The notes under the pieces: model-generated | Seen by the model: only the letters and a program-made list of their open reading frames with translations | What the model was told of the DNA's origin: nothing | Database searches by the model: none | NCBI RefSeq assembly: GCF_003967535.1 | Contig: NZ_BIFR01000001.1 | Coordinates: forward strand, 1,355,493-1,419,492 | Direction of reading: 5' to 3' | Source: Tengunoibacter tsumagoiensis | Lineage (GTDB): Bacteria > Chloroflexota > Ktedonobacteria > Ktedonobacterales > Ktedonobacteraceae | Length of the DNA: 64,000 bases | In this document: positions 17,467 to 25,616 of the stretch, piece after piece | Numbering within the stretch: position 1 is the stretch's first letter | Layout: every line of letters begins with the position of its first letter | Made by a program: the position numbers and the translations under genes

Positions 17467-17600
17467 TGTGGATAGAGAGAGCTATCAGGGGGGGAGAAGG
17501 GAGGAAAAAAGCGACTTATCCCCAAATATGGGAGACTTATCCACCGTATATGCTGAGTTATCCCCATTTATCCACAAAGTTATCCCCAGACTTATCCACT
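17467..17600 (+). other. Cluster of DnaA-box-like sites: candidate oriC or DnaA-controlled region
   Basis: Six direct sites at 17516 (TTATCCCCA), 17537 (TTATCCACC), 17558 (TTATCCCCA), 17568 (TTATCCACA, the perfect consensus), 17580 (TTATCCCCA) and 17592 (TTATCCACT), plus an inverted CTATCCACA at 17475-17467. Start-to-start distances are 21, 21, 10, 12 and 12 bases, close to helical phasing. The cluster lies in an 890-base gap (16932-17822). Genes to the left run mainly minus and genes to the right mainly plus, and the replication operon is adjacent. An AT-richer stretch follows (17603-17640). Whether this is the origin or a DnaA regulatory site is not proven. Confidence 0.68.
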
Positions 17601-17730
17601 GTACTTAAATGTATCAAGCCAAAAATTGCTCATAATCAGGAAAAGAGGGGGGGAATCATGGGCTATTCAGGGTCTTTTGGCGGGAAGACAGGCTCTTATG
17701 GCTGAGTTGCCTGGCTGTTAGATTTAGGAC

Positions 17731-17764
17731 TTGACCATAAGAGGTAAGAGGTTTATTATAAACC
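17731..17764 (+). promoter_or_regulatory. Promoter for the membrane cyclophilin gene
   Basis: TTGACC (17731-17736), a 17-base spacer and TATTAT (17754-17759). The -10 lies inside the small inverted repeat GGTTTA-TTA-TAAACC (17750-17764). Confidence 0.5.
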
Positions 17765-17822
17765 AATAACTACACGAGCTTGAGTCAATCGTGTAAGAAA
17801 AAGGAGCATCGATTAAAAGATA

Positions 17823-18758
17823 ATGCCAAAGACAACAAAACGCGCAGCAACGAAGCGTGCAGCACGCGTTGCCAGAGCGCATGCCAGCGATTATCAAAGA
17901 CCGGAGGTCAAAGATCCTACTGCACGTCGGCGCTCACCGGGCTACAAGCCCCCTGCTCGTGGGATAGCACGCTACCCCTGGGCCACCGGGATTATCGTGG
18001 CTCTGATTGCATTGGGGGTACTGCTCTTGTTCCTCAATCACCTCTGGCCTTTTACCTATCTTAACCATTCGACGGTGACAAGCACGAAGCCTGCGACCAC
18101 AAACAGTGCTACGCTGCGCACTGGTGCTTCGCCCTGTACGGACTCAGCTATTTTAAGCAAGATCACAGCCAGTGGGAATGCACCTACGACAGATGAGTTC
18201 AATAAGACGACCCATTCTTATCCTCAGGCACCAGCGATGAGCATTGATAAAAACAAGCTGTACTGTGCGGGTCTGAATACCAACCAGGGACTCATTGTGG
18301 TGGAGCTTGATCCAAAGATCGCTCCTGAGACAGTCAATAATTTTGTCTTCCTGGCAAATCATCAGTATTATGATGGTACCATCTTCCATCGTGTGATCCA
18401 GGATACTCCTGCAAATGCTGGACAACTGCACATCATCCAGGGGGGTGATGCTCAGTATGTGAATCAGCCAGACAAACTTGGTCAGGGGGGTCCAGGCTAC
18501 AAGTTTAACGATGAGCCAGTGAAGGGCGAGTATGTTGCAGGCTCGCTAGCAATGGCGAACTCTGGGGCGAATACCAACGGGAGCCAGTTCTTTATCAACG
18601 TCACAGACAACAAGACATTGCCGAAGAGCTACAATCTCTTTGGTCGTGTTGTGCAGGGAATGGATGTGGTAAAGAAGGTTGAAGGGCCGAACGAAAACGA
18701 TAAAAACACGAAGGCCAACACAACTATTGGACATGTTGTGGTCGTTCCTGCCTCTTAA
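17823..18758 (+). CDS. Membrane-anchored peptidyl-prolyl cis-trans isomerase (cyclophilin type)
   Basis: A 311-residue protein: Lys/Arg-rich cytoplasmic N-terminus, one TM helix at about 54-72, a Thr/Ser-rich spacer, and a cyclophilin domain from about 145. The domain shows 'GLIVVELDP', 'TVNNFVFLANHQYYDGTIFH' with catalytic Arg in FHRVI, 'GPGYKFNDE', 'ANTNGSQFFI' and 'LFGRVVQGMDVV'. It has an insertion after FHRVI relative to the short paralogue next door. It probably catalyses prolyl isomerisation outside the membrane during folding of exported proteins. An AAGGAG lies 16 bases before the ATG, rather far. Confidence 0.9.
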   Translation: MPKTTKRAATKRAARVARAHASDYQRPEVKDPTARRRSPGYKPPARGIARYPWATGIIVALIALGVLLLFLNHLWPFTYLNHSTVTSTKPATTNSATLRTGASPCTDSAILSKITASGNAPTTDEFNKTTHSYPQAPAMSIDKNKLYCAGLNTNQGLIVVELDPKIAPETVNNFVFLANHQYYDGTIFHRVIQDTPANAGQLHIIQGGDAQYVNQPDKLGQGGPGYKFNDEPVKGEYVAGSLAMANSGANTNGSQFFINVTDNKTLPKSYNLFGRVVQGMDVVKKVEGPNENDKNTKANTTIGHVVVVPAS

Positions 18759-18781
18759 TAGGCCCTCAGGTTCTGTTGATA

Positions 18782-18917
18782 TGCTACAATAGAGTGTCAG
18801 CATCTTCAGCGGAGGCGCGAACAGAGAATGCATGCAATTATTGAAGCGCGTCATATCTGAAGGTCGTAAGACATCTAGACGCTCTTAATCAACAGGGGCG
18901 ACCGTTACTGGTCGCCC
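18782..18917 (+). promoter_or_regulatory. Promoter, short leader frame and hairpin before the second cyclophilin
   Basis: An extended -10 TGC-TACAAT (18782-18790) gives a leader of about 150 bases. The leader holds a 10-codon frame (18828-18860, MHAIIEARHI) with GGAGG upstream, and the hairpin GGGCGACC-GTTACT-GGTCGCCC (18896-18917) ending 26 bases before the gene start. There is no T-run. It could be a weak terminator, an attenuator or a processing site. Confidence 0.4.
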
Positions 18918-18943
18918 TCTCATATTGAGAAGGAGAACCTTTT

Positions 18944-19456
18944 ATGGCAAAACAATATAGCTCAGCACCTGCATTGCAGCTTGATCCAGCGAAGAAGTAC
19001 AAGGCGATCTTCCACACCGATAAGGGTGATATCACGGTTGACCTGTTTGCCGCTGAGGCACCAATCACGGTCAATAACTTTGTCTTCCTGGCTCGCGAAG
19101 GTTTCTACAATAACACGACATTCCATCGTGTCATTGGTGGCTTTATGGCTCAGGGTGGCGATCCTACCGGGACAGGTATGGGTGGTCCAGGGTATAAATT
19201 CAACGACGAGCGCGGTGCGTTGAATCTGAAGCATGATGGTGCAGGTATCTTGTCGATGGCGAATGCTGGCCCCAATACGAATGGAAGCCAGTTCTTCATT
19301 ACGTATGGTCCTACCCCTCACTTGAATGGCAAACATGGCGTGTTTGGGAAAGTCTCTCAGGGATTAGATGTCTTGAAGAGCATCCGCGAGCGCGATCCCG
19401 GTCGCGATCGCAATCCTGGCGATACCATTCACTTCATCGAGATTGTCGAGAGCTAA
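18944..19456 (+). CDS. Cytoplasmic peptidyl-prolyl cis-trans isomerase (cyclophilin type)
   Basis: A 170-residue single-domain cyclophilin without signal or TM. It shows 'FHRVIGGFMAQGGDPTG' (catalytic Arg in FHR), 'GGPGYKFNDE', 'MANAGPNTNGSQFFIT' and 'LNGKHGVFGKV', so all core active-site elements are there. It resembles the catalytic half of the upstream membrane cyclophilin, so the two are probably an old tandem duplication. AGGAG is eight bases before the ATG. A terminator follows at 19477-19515. Confidence 0.94.
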   Translation: MAKQYSSAPALQLDPAKKYKAIFHTDKGDITVDLFAAEAPITVNNFVFLAREGFYNNTTFHRVIGGFMAQGGDPTGTGMGGPGYKFNDERGALNLKHDGAGILSMANAGPNTNGSQFFITYGPTPHLNGKHGVFGKVSQGLDVLKSIRERDPGRDRNPGDTIHFIEIVES

Positions 19457-19476
19457 CTCTCTGTCTCTTACAAGCG

Positions 19477-19518
19477 AGAAGGTGTTCCCTCCAATACATG
19501 GAAGGGGCGCCTTCTTTC
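19477..19518 (+). terminator. Terminator after the cyclophilin gene
   Basis: AGAAGGTG pairs with CGCCTTCT (one G-T pair), 23-base loop, followed by a T-rich stretch. Confidence 0.7.
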
Positions 19519-19677
19519 TTTATGCTGTTCTGCTATGTATCCTTTGCATGTCTGCCCTCTGAATCTTTTTATTCTGTTTATACATACAAAAAATAGATAT
19601 CTATTGACCATTTTTTATATGTGTTCATTGAGAGAGCTGCTGCTCTCGAAAGAACAATTGAAAAAGGAAAGGAAGCC

Positions 19678-20532
19678 ATGATAAAGAAGGAGTCTAAATG
19701 GAGCTGGTGGTATGTCTGGTCTATGGTATTACTCTATTCATGTATCTCCACTAGTGTAGCCAGGGATTGGCATAATTTTCTGTTGCGGTTAGGTGAGATG
19801 ATTGTAGTATTAGGAATTGGTGTTTTTGAGACATTTTATCGTTTTGGGCTTGATCAGCAGCGTGAGGCAATTGTGCGAAAAGAGCTACAGCCTCCAGTGA
19901 TAGAACTTTTACCTGTCGATGCTGAGGCTATGCTTCCGCTCAAGTTTCGGTATCGAGCACTGTTGCATGGCTCGCTGGTGATCCTTGCTCCTCTTCTTAT
20001 TCTGGATGGCATAATATGTTTTATTTTCTTACTATTGGGGCTGGTCTTATGGCAGAGAAAAGACTTTGGGGTAGATTTCGTGCTGATTGCTTTCTTCTTA
20101 TGTTTTCTTGGTGTTGTTATCTGGTTAATAGTCAGATATTATGCGTCAACGCAATGGATTGAAGCAGATGAACAGGGGCTGACGCTCCGTACATGGTATG
20201 GCGAGAGGACGGTGCTCTGGAACGAAGCTCATTTATTTGCCGTTCATAGTGGCTATGCTAAGCCTTATGGGCCTCTATTCACGGTGCCTCATGTGATCTA
20301 TGAATTGTCATCTTCTCATAAGATTGTTCATTGGGATTGGCAACCAAACAAGAAAAGCTTTTTTTTCGCTCGTATCAAAGGTTCGCACCTGGAATATAAC
20401 GAGAATATGCAGCAGCTCTTACAGATTATAGCGGCCAGAACACACCTTCCATTGTATGATCTGCGCAATCAGGTAAATTCTCCTAAGAAGGTGAGCGATA
20501 GAATAAAACGCCGAGAAGACAGCTCCTCTTAG
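19678..20532 (+). CDS. Membrane protein of unknown function
   Basis: About 284 residues. Two N-terminal hydrophobic segments ('WYVWSMVLLYSC' and 'MIVVLGIGVFETF'), a short basic/acidic stretch, two further TM helices (around 110-135 and 140-165) and then a soluble C-terminal domain. That domain ('WIEADEQGLTLRTWYGERTVLWNEA') recalls a bacterial PH-like domain. The GTG at 19621 would add 19 residues but has no ribosome site; ATG 19678 has AAAGGAAG upstream. Monocistronic, with a hairpin after its stop. Function unknown. Confidence 0.68.
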   Translation: MIKKESKWSWWYVWSMVLLYSCISTSVARDWHNFLLRLGEMIVVLGIGVFETFYRFGLDQQREAIVRKELQPPVIELLPVDAEAMLPLKFRYRALLHGSLVILAPLLILDGIICFIFLLLGLVLWQRKDFGVDFVLIAFFLCFLGVVIWLIVRYYASTQWIEADEQGLTLRTWYGERTVLWNEAHLFAVHSGYAKPYGPLFTVPHVIYELSSSHKIVHWDWQPNKKSFFFARIKGSHLEYNENMQQLLQIIAARTHLPLYDLRNQVNSPKKVSDRIKRREDSSS

Positions 20533-20533
20533 G

Positions 20534-20556
20534 GAAGGCCCCCAGTTGGGGTCTTC
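20534..20556. terminator. Hairpin between convergent genes
   Basis: GAAGGCCCC pairs with GGGGTCTTC around a 5-base loop, two bases after the stop of the preceding membrane protein gene. Confidence 0.55.
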
Positions 20557-20658
20557 TGCTCTCCAGTGAAACCCCTTCTGTTTGCTTTGTTGGCCTGGGA
20601 TGAAGCTTGAGCCCTCCAGGGTTGATGCCTCTCGGACGCTTTTTGGGACTTCCAGGCT

Positions 20659-21624
20659 CTAAGAGGCGGGTTCAGACTCTGTTAAACAACGTCGAGCTTC
20701 TTGCTGATCGGGAACTGAAACAATCTGTTCCATTAAATGATGGATTGTTTCGATCTCTGTCAGTTGAGCAACTCTGTATTGGGCCAGCGTAACAAGCTCA
20801 GGAAAGCGCATTTTGACGACGAGAATGATCCCTTTCCTGGCTTCTTCCAGTTCCCCTTGAGCCATGCCCTGAGCCATACCCTGAGCCATACCTTCAGCCA
20901 TGCCTTTGGAGATGGCCTGTGAACGTAATTGTTGAATATATTCGTCTTCTTCAAGTAGTTGTTCAAAAACGTCCATTCTGGCACCTACTTTTCTTTTAAT
21001 GCTAATCTCTACAGTGGTCGTGCGGTTCAGTATAATTTTGAGCCAGAGGAGACGCTGAGAAAGATCGTTGTCTCGTCCCTGGTAATGTATTGCCAGCTCA
21101 TCGATTGCTTGTAAGAGCACCTCTGCGGTGGCATTTTGCATTGCTGGTAACAATGGGTACATGCTTATTATATGATGCTGGACATAGGCCTGTGCATCCA
21201 ATCTGGGAAGTGGTAAGACTTCAAAATCAAACAATAAGAAGGTCTGATCTCGATTACGTTCGATGAGAGGGGTTTCAACAACGTTTGCGGTGAATAGGTA
21301 GAGAATCATCGAGTGGACTGGAAGTTTATACTCCACAAAAAGGCTAACGTGATAGATGAGGGTTCGATAGGCAATCTCAGGATCTTCAATGCTTTGAAAC
21401 TCGAGATGGAGAATCTGTGCTTCGCCGTGGCGGAGAATCTGGTAGGCGCGATCTCCTCGCATAGGAGGGCGGAGGACTTCTGTATCGAGAACTGCAACAA
21501 GTTCTGCACCTGGCAGAAGGTGAGGGATAATCTCGGCTGCGTCTTCTTTGAATAAGGCTTTAAGCGAGCTATCATAAGGTAATGGGTTCTTCGATGGGTC
21601 TGTATGCTGGTTCTGTTTGGACAT
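20659..21624 (-). CDS. Rpn/PD-(D/E)XK nuclease-family protein
   Basis: About 321 residues. 'YDSSLKALFKEDAAEIIPHLLPGA' and 'GDRAYQILRHGEAQILHLEFQS' (Asp then Glu-x-Gln) fit the recombination-promoting nuclease / transposase_31-like PD-(D/E)XK fold. A C-terminal helical region ('ILVVKMRFPEL') resembles the DUF4351-type tail. Between them is a Gly-Met-Ala-Gln/Glu-Gly repeat encoded by a 12-base tandem repeat near 20860-20905. ATG 21624 with GAGAGGAAC upstream is preferred to 21669. It is isolated on the minus strand among plus genes, as these accessory genes often are. True mobility is not evident. Confidence 0.78.
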   Translation of the reverse strand: MSKQNQHTDPSKNPLPYDSSLKALFKEDAAEIIPHLLPGAELVAVLDTEVLRPPMRGDRAYQILRHGEAQILHLEFQSIEDPEIAYRTLIYHVSLFVEYKLPVHSMILYLFTANVVETPLIERNRDQTFLLFDFEVLPLPRLDAQAYVQHHIISMYPLLPAMQNATAEVLLQAIDELAIHYQGRDNDLSQRLLWLKIILNRTTTVEISIKRKVGARMDVFEQLLEEDEYIQQLRSQAISKGMAEGMAQGMAQGMAQGELEEARKGIILVVKMRFPELVTLAQYRVAQLTEIETIHHLMEQIVSVPDQQEARRCLTESEPAS

Positions 21625-21772
21625 GCGTTCTGTTCCTCTCCTCTTCATCAATGTAACCACCCACAACAATAATACATAATTGCCTGTTATTATGGCAATG
21701 TATTAGCAAAAATGTACTAAATCAGCAAAACCTCGGCTTCTTAAGTTATCATCAAATGGGCGTGTGTTTACA

Positions 21773-21841
21773 ATATCCCCCATCTGGGGGATATCCATTC
21801 GTCTCAATGGGTGTTGTCAGGGCTTGCTGAACCTTTATACT
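21773..21841 (+). promoter_or_regulatory. Promoter of the histidine-kinase operon with conserved upstream inverted repeat
   Basis: The inverted repeat ATATCCCCC-ATCT-GGGGGATAT spans 21773-21794. After 14 bases comes GGGTGTT (21809-21815). TTGTCA (21814-21819), a 16-base spacer and TATACT (21836-21841) follow. The same layout, with the same core and distances, is upstream of the ABC operon (25452-25521). Confidence 0.72.
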
Positions 21842-21912
21842 TATCCTTAATGGGCGCTCTGTGATAGGCAGGCGTCATTGCCATTTTGATGAGATAAGTA
21901 AAGGAAGCCAGT

Positions 21913-23658
21913 ATGGTGCAGAGACGCAGATTGAGAGGGATTACGACTCAGGTACAGATTCTGCTTCAACTTCTGCTGAGTTTTGGAGTCATCTATCTAA
22001 TTGCGATCTTTATTGGTCGTAGTCATTTTTATACCGGGGTGGCACTCGCCTATGCTGCTGGTCTTCTTATTACTTTTACGCTCCCGTATCAGGTTTCGAT
22101 TCTCGAACTGGGTCTTGAGCGCTTAAGCCAGAATCTTCCACTGGAGCCGTTATCAACGCGCTATCGCTGGCCGCTACACCGATTATTTGTGCTGCTGAAT
22201 AGTCTGGTTCAGCAGAGTAATCTCCCAACTCCTGTTGCGCGTCAGACGACGCAATATCGAGATCAACTTATCGAACAGGTAGGCAAGACGGCGGCACAGG
22301 AAGAGCGGAACCGGCTCGCTCGTGATCTCCACGATACAATCAAGCAACAGATCTTTAGCATTGTTGTGAGTGCAGCGGCGATCAGAGCTCGCTGGGAACA
22401 TGATCCAGTAGGGGCTCGTCGGACGGTAGAGGATATTGAACGGACCGCTCTTGAAGCTCAGGTGGAGATGCAGGCGCTCTTACAGCAGCTCCGCCCGGCT
22501 GCATTGGAGAATGTTGGCCTGATCGAATCGCTCCGGATCCAGTGTCAGGCGCTTGGTTATCGAACAGGTGCTGAGGTCAGCTATGAACTGGGCATATTAC
22601 CAGCAGGTGATCTTTTGCCCCTGGGAGCTCAAGAGATGATTTTTCGTATTGTGCAAGAGTGCTTTGCGAATATTGCACGCCATGCCCGCGCTGAACATGT
22701 CTGGCTGAGCTTGTTGCAACAGGATCAGCACCTTCTTCTTGAGATCGGGGACGATGGGCAGGGCTTCTCCCTGGCTGAACAGCAAGAGGGTGAGAAGCAT
22801 GGGGGTATGGGTCTCTCAAATATAAGAGATCGAACGCTCTTTCTGGGTGGCAGCGTCTCATTCTGGAGTCAGCCACAGCAAGGAACAACGGTACATCTCT
22901 CCCTCCCTTTGAGTAAGTCTGTCGAGGTCTCTGATCTGGAAGATATAGTGGCAGATGATAAGATGCAGCGCCTTGTTAAGGCGAGGGAGCGCTGGCTAAG
23001 CGTTGGACAATGGATAGTTGAGGCTGGGTCGGCCCTGATTCTCTTGTGTTTGACTCCCAATGTGACGGTTATCTTTCTGGTCGGAGCGCTGATCCTGGCA
23101 TTGCTCGTGGCCTTAAGAGCTCATGCTTTACGCCTGCCGCTCGATTTACAGTATCGAGCCAGACAGTTATATCGATTAATCCCACGTTTTACCGAGACGC
23201 GGCTGTGGGCTGGCTGCGTGCTGCTCACATTGCTCTGGATTGAAGCCTGGATAGCAGATCATAATTATTCGAAGCTCGGTTACAATTTGCAGTGGTTGAT
23301 GACTGGTTGGGTCGTAGTCACTATCTTTCTTATTGGGCTGCTGCTCTGGCTCTATTGGCGTGCCTATCGACAACAAGAGCTGTACTATAGAGGTTTGAAG
23401 ATAGAGGTTCTGGAAGAGCGATTGCAGGGAGTTCGTCATCGACTGAGCATAGATGGATTGGCCTGGCTCTGTATGGCAGGCCTTACGATTGTGTTCTGGG
23501 TGAGGAGTGAGCTGTTCTTTTTGCCTGGTGAAGAAGGAGGGCGCTGGTTAAGCCTGGGCCTTGTCTGTCTCTGGCTGATTGGCTTGATTAATCGAGGTGT
23601 GCATCTGGTTCGGGGAGAGCGCATTCTAGAACAAAAGGAGGATCTGGAATATGAGTGA
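21913..23658 (+). CDS. NarL-type sensor histidine kinase with membrane segments at both ends
   Basis: A 581-residue HisKA_3 kinase. Two TM helices (about 13-32 and 38-56) precede a coiled region and the dimerisation helix 'QEERNRLARDLHDTIKQQIF' with phospho-acceptor His140. The HATPase_c domain (about 235-335) has 'NIARHARA' (N box), 'IGDDGQGF' (G1) and 'GGMGLSNIRDR' (G2). Unusually, about five further hydrophobic segments (roughly 370-565) follow the catalytic domain, so the kinase core is held between two membrane domains. There is no large extracellular sensor, suggesting it senses the membrane or a transporter. Its stop overlaps the response regulator by eight bases. Confidence 0.9.
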   Translation: MVQRRRLRGITTQVQILLQLLLSFGVIYLIAIFIGRSHFYTGVALAYAAGLLITFTLPYQVSILELGLERLSQNLPLEPLSTRYRWPLHRLFVLLNSLVQQSNLPTPVARQTTQYRDQLIEQVGKTAAQEERNRLARDLHDTIKQQIFSIVVSAAAIRARWEHDPVGARRTVEDIERTALEAQVEMQALLQQLRPAALENVGLIESLRIQCQALGYRTGAEVSYELGILPAGDLLPLGAQEMIFRIVQECFANIARHARAEHVWLSLLQQDQHLLLEIGDDGQGFSLAEQQEGEKHGGMGLSNIRDRTLFLGGSVSFWSQPQQGTTVHLSLPLSKSVEVSDLEDIVADDKMQRLVKARERWLSVGQWIVEAGSALILLCLTPNVTVIFLVGALILALLVALRAHALRLPLDLQYRARQLYRLIPRFTETRLWAGCVLLTLLWIEAWIADHNYSKLGYNLQWLMTGWVVVTIFLIGLLLWLYWRAYRQQELYYRGLKIEVLEERLQGVRHRLSIDGLAWLCMAGLTIVFWVRSELFFLPGEEGGRWLSLGLVCLWLIGLINRGVHLVRGERILEQKEDLEYE

Positions 23659-24307
23659 GCCAACACGTGTAGTGCTGGTGGATGATCATCGCGTAGTTCG
23701 ACAGGGACTGCGCACCTATCTGGAATCCTATCCAGATCTCAAGATTGTGGGTGAAGCTTCCAGTGGGGAAGAGGTGCTGCGTCGTATTGAGCTCTGGCTA
23801 CCAGATGTCGTGGTCATGGATCTGTTAATGCCAGGTGGAATCGATGGTGTTGAGGCTATTCGACGCGTCCGACAGCTTACCCCTCACACGCAGATCATTG
23901 CCCTCACCAGCTATACGGATGATGCCCGTGTGATTGCAGTCCTGAGGGCGGGCGCGATCGGGTATGTGCGAAAAGATGCAGCTCCTGATGTGCTGCTGGC
24001 GGCAGTGCGAGCCGCTGCTCGTGGTCAGTCACTGCTTGATCCTGCGATTGCTGGAGCCGTCATGCAGGAGCTTGGCCGAGGAGAGAAGCATGAAGCCAGC
24101 CTGTCCGTACGTGAGCAGGCAGTCCTGCGTGAGCTAGCGCTGGGCCATACGAACAAGCAGATTGCTGAAAAGATGGTCGTGAGCCCTGAGACCATCAAAA
24201 CCCACGTGGGTAATATTCTGGCCAAACTGCACCTCTCTCATCGCACTCAGGCAGTTGTCTATGCGCTTAAACATGGCATCATCTCTATGGATGAGATTGA
24301 ATTATAG
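23651..24307 (+). CDS. NarL/FixJ-family response regulator
   Basis: A 218-residue two-domain regulator. The receiver domain has Asp11/Asp12, phospho-acceptor Asp57 (VVVMDLLMPG), Thr in 'ALTSYT' and Lys109 in 'VRKDAA'. The LuxR-type helix-turn-helix (about 150-210) has 'LALGHTNKQIAEKMVVSPETIK' as its core. Its start overlaps the kinase stop, so the pair is coupled. It is the likely binder of the CCCCC-ATCT-GGGGG inverted repeat found before its own operon and before the ABC operon; that link is inferred. Confidence 0.95.
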   Translation: MSEPTRVVLVDDHRVVRQGLRTYLESYPDLKIVGEASSGEEVLRRIELWLPDVVVMDLLMPGGIDGVEAIRRVRQLTPHTQIIALTSYTDDARVIAVLRAGAIGYVRKDAAPDVLLAAVRAAARGQSLLDPAIAGAVMQELGRGEKHEASLSVREQAVLRELALGHTNKQIAEKMVVSPETIKTHVGNILAKLHLSHRTQAVVYALKHGIISMDEIEL

Positions 24308-24330
24308 CTACTGAGCAAGGATAGAAGTTG

Positions 24331-25449
24331 ATGAAAACTTTCTTTACTTCAGGGTTGTTTAAATATCTCTGCTTTGCTCTGCTGGCCTGTACTATTCTCT
24401 GGACGCGCTTCTTTTTAGTAACCGTAAATGTTCATTCAGGGTATGTCTTTAATCAGCAATCTAACAAGCATTACAGCCCCAGTCAATGTGTCCTCTTGCC
24501 GTCATCGCTTCTTTCTAATCCCCCATATGGCAATGTCTCTCCGCCACTCTCCAGCCTCTATGGCGTAAAGATGTTTTCGGCTGATAATGGGTGGGCGGTC
24601 GGCGGGATCTTTGCGCGAAGGGATGATCCTGGTGATAAGGATCTCGTCCATCTTGATCCAGAGAGTGGAAATATTCTTCAATACAGCAATAATAGTTGGC
24701 ACGATAGCGATAGCGCCCCCCTGCCTCTCTTTGCTCTCTCGTTCTCTTCACCACAGGATGGTTGGGCCGTCGGCTGTCATGGTACGTTGATGCACTATAG
24801 CAATCAGAAGTGGCAGAGCATACAGAGTCCAACCACTGCGACCCTCTATAGCGTTGCGATGTTGCCAGATGGATCAGGTTGGGCGGCTGGTACAGATGGA
24901 GTCTTGCTGCATTATGATGGGCAGAACTGGCAGCAAGTAGCGAGTGGGACGACAAAGGTGCTCCATAGTATTGCGATGTGGTCAGATGACGAAGGTTGGG
25001 CGGTTGGAGAAGAGGGAATGATCTTGCACTATCAGTCAGGGAGCTGGCAAGAAGTAGTGAATTCTTCATCCGCAACCTTGAATGCAGTCACCCTCTCATC
25101 AGCGAACGAAGGTTGGGCAGTAGGCGAGCAAGGGACGATTCTCCACTATCGTGATGGGAGCTGGCAATTGGTGAAAAGTGAGATAACGTTTCACTCATCC
25201 TATGTCAACCTATTAACGATTGCTATGCCAGACATTCGCCAGGGATGGATCATCGGTGAGGAACAGACGCTTCTTACCTATCAAAACGAGGTCTGGACAG
25301 ACTTTGCCAGTAAACTCCCCTGGATCTCGCTAGCGCGCTTTTATAGTATGAGTTTATCATCGGGAGATGAGGGCTGGGCCGTTGGTGTTTCCTATGGAGG
25401 GGCGTTTGTGGGCCATTATCATCATGGAAAGTGGGATATGGTGCAGTAG
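24331..25449 (+). CDS. Membrane-anchored seven-bladed beta-propeller protein
   Basis: About 372 residues: an N-terminal signal anchor ('YLCFALLACTILW', about 10-30) and then seven repeats of about 40 residues with consensus 'GWAVGxxGxILHYxxGxW'. These look like the YCF48/photosynthesis-assembly-like or BNR-like propeller repeats and should face outside the cell. It directly follows the response regulator (23-base gap) and is followed by the ABC operon, so it may be an accessory sensor or ligand-binding part of the two-component system. A TTG at 24328 would add one residue; ATG 24331 with AAGGA upstream is chosen. Biochemical role unknown. Confidence 0.75.
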   Translation: MKTFFTSGLFKYLCFALLACTILWTRFFLVTVNVHSGYVFNQQSNKHYSPSQCVLLPSSLLSNPPYGNVSPPLSSLYGVKMFSADNGWAVGGIFARRDDPGDKDLVHLDPESGNILQYSNNSWHDSDSAPLPLFALSFSSPQDGWAVGCHGTLMHYSNQKWQSIQSPTTATLYSVAMLPDGSGWAAGTDGVLLHYDGQNWQQVASGTTKVLHSIAMWSDDEGWAVGEEGMILHYQSGSWQEVVNSSSATLNAVTLSSANEGWAVGEQGTILHYRDGSWQLVKSEITFHSSYVNLLTIAMPDIRQGWIIGEEQTLLTYQNEVWTDFASKLPWISLARFYSMSLSSGDEGWAVGVSYGGAFVGHYHHGKWDMVQ

Positions 25450-25451
25450 TA

Positions 25452-25521
25452 AGCTCCCCCATCTGGGGGAGCTCTAATCGCCTGCTCGGGTGTTTATTCT
25501 CTACCATTCTCCTTCTATACT
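25452..25521 (+). promoter_or_regulatory. Inverted repeat and promoter of the ABC operon
   Basis: AGCTCCCCC-ATCT-GGGGGAGCT spans 25452-25473, two bases after the propeller stop. GGGTGTT follows at 25488-25494 (14-base gap) and TATACT at 25516-25521. It matches the kinase promoter in order and distance. The outer flanks differ but stay self-complementary. The hairpin could also act as a terminator, but it has no T-run. Confidence 0.68.
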
Positions 25522-25616
25522 TCTGATAAGACAGGCAGAAGCGCACGAAATAGAGCCAGGCTTGTCGCTTCCATATGTATGTATAAGATGACAGTTGAAT
25601 AGAATGGAGTTACCTT

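Noticed and set aside
17331..17705. A 124-codon plus-strand frame over the DnaA-box cluster
   Set aside because: Its translation is largely the boxes themselves (repeated TYP/SYP/LST pieces), with no ribosome site or family match; the DNA signal explains it better.
20860..20905. 12-base tandem repeats read as a DNA regulatory array
   Set aside because: They are in frame and encode a Gly-Met-Ala-Gln/Glu repeat inside the Rpn-type protein, a common coding feature of this family.
20659..21624. An insertion sequence around the Rpn-type gene
   Set aside because: No terminal inverted repeats or target duplications were seen around it; Rpn-type proteins are often not mobile.
25452..25473. Simple intrinsic terminator after the propeller gene
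   Set aside because: It has no T-run, and the same core with the same downstream elements occurs upstream of the kinase operon, where no gene ends nearby. A dual role remains possible.
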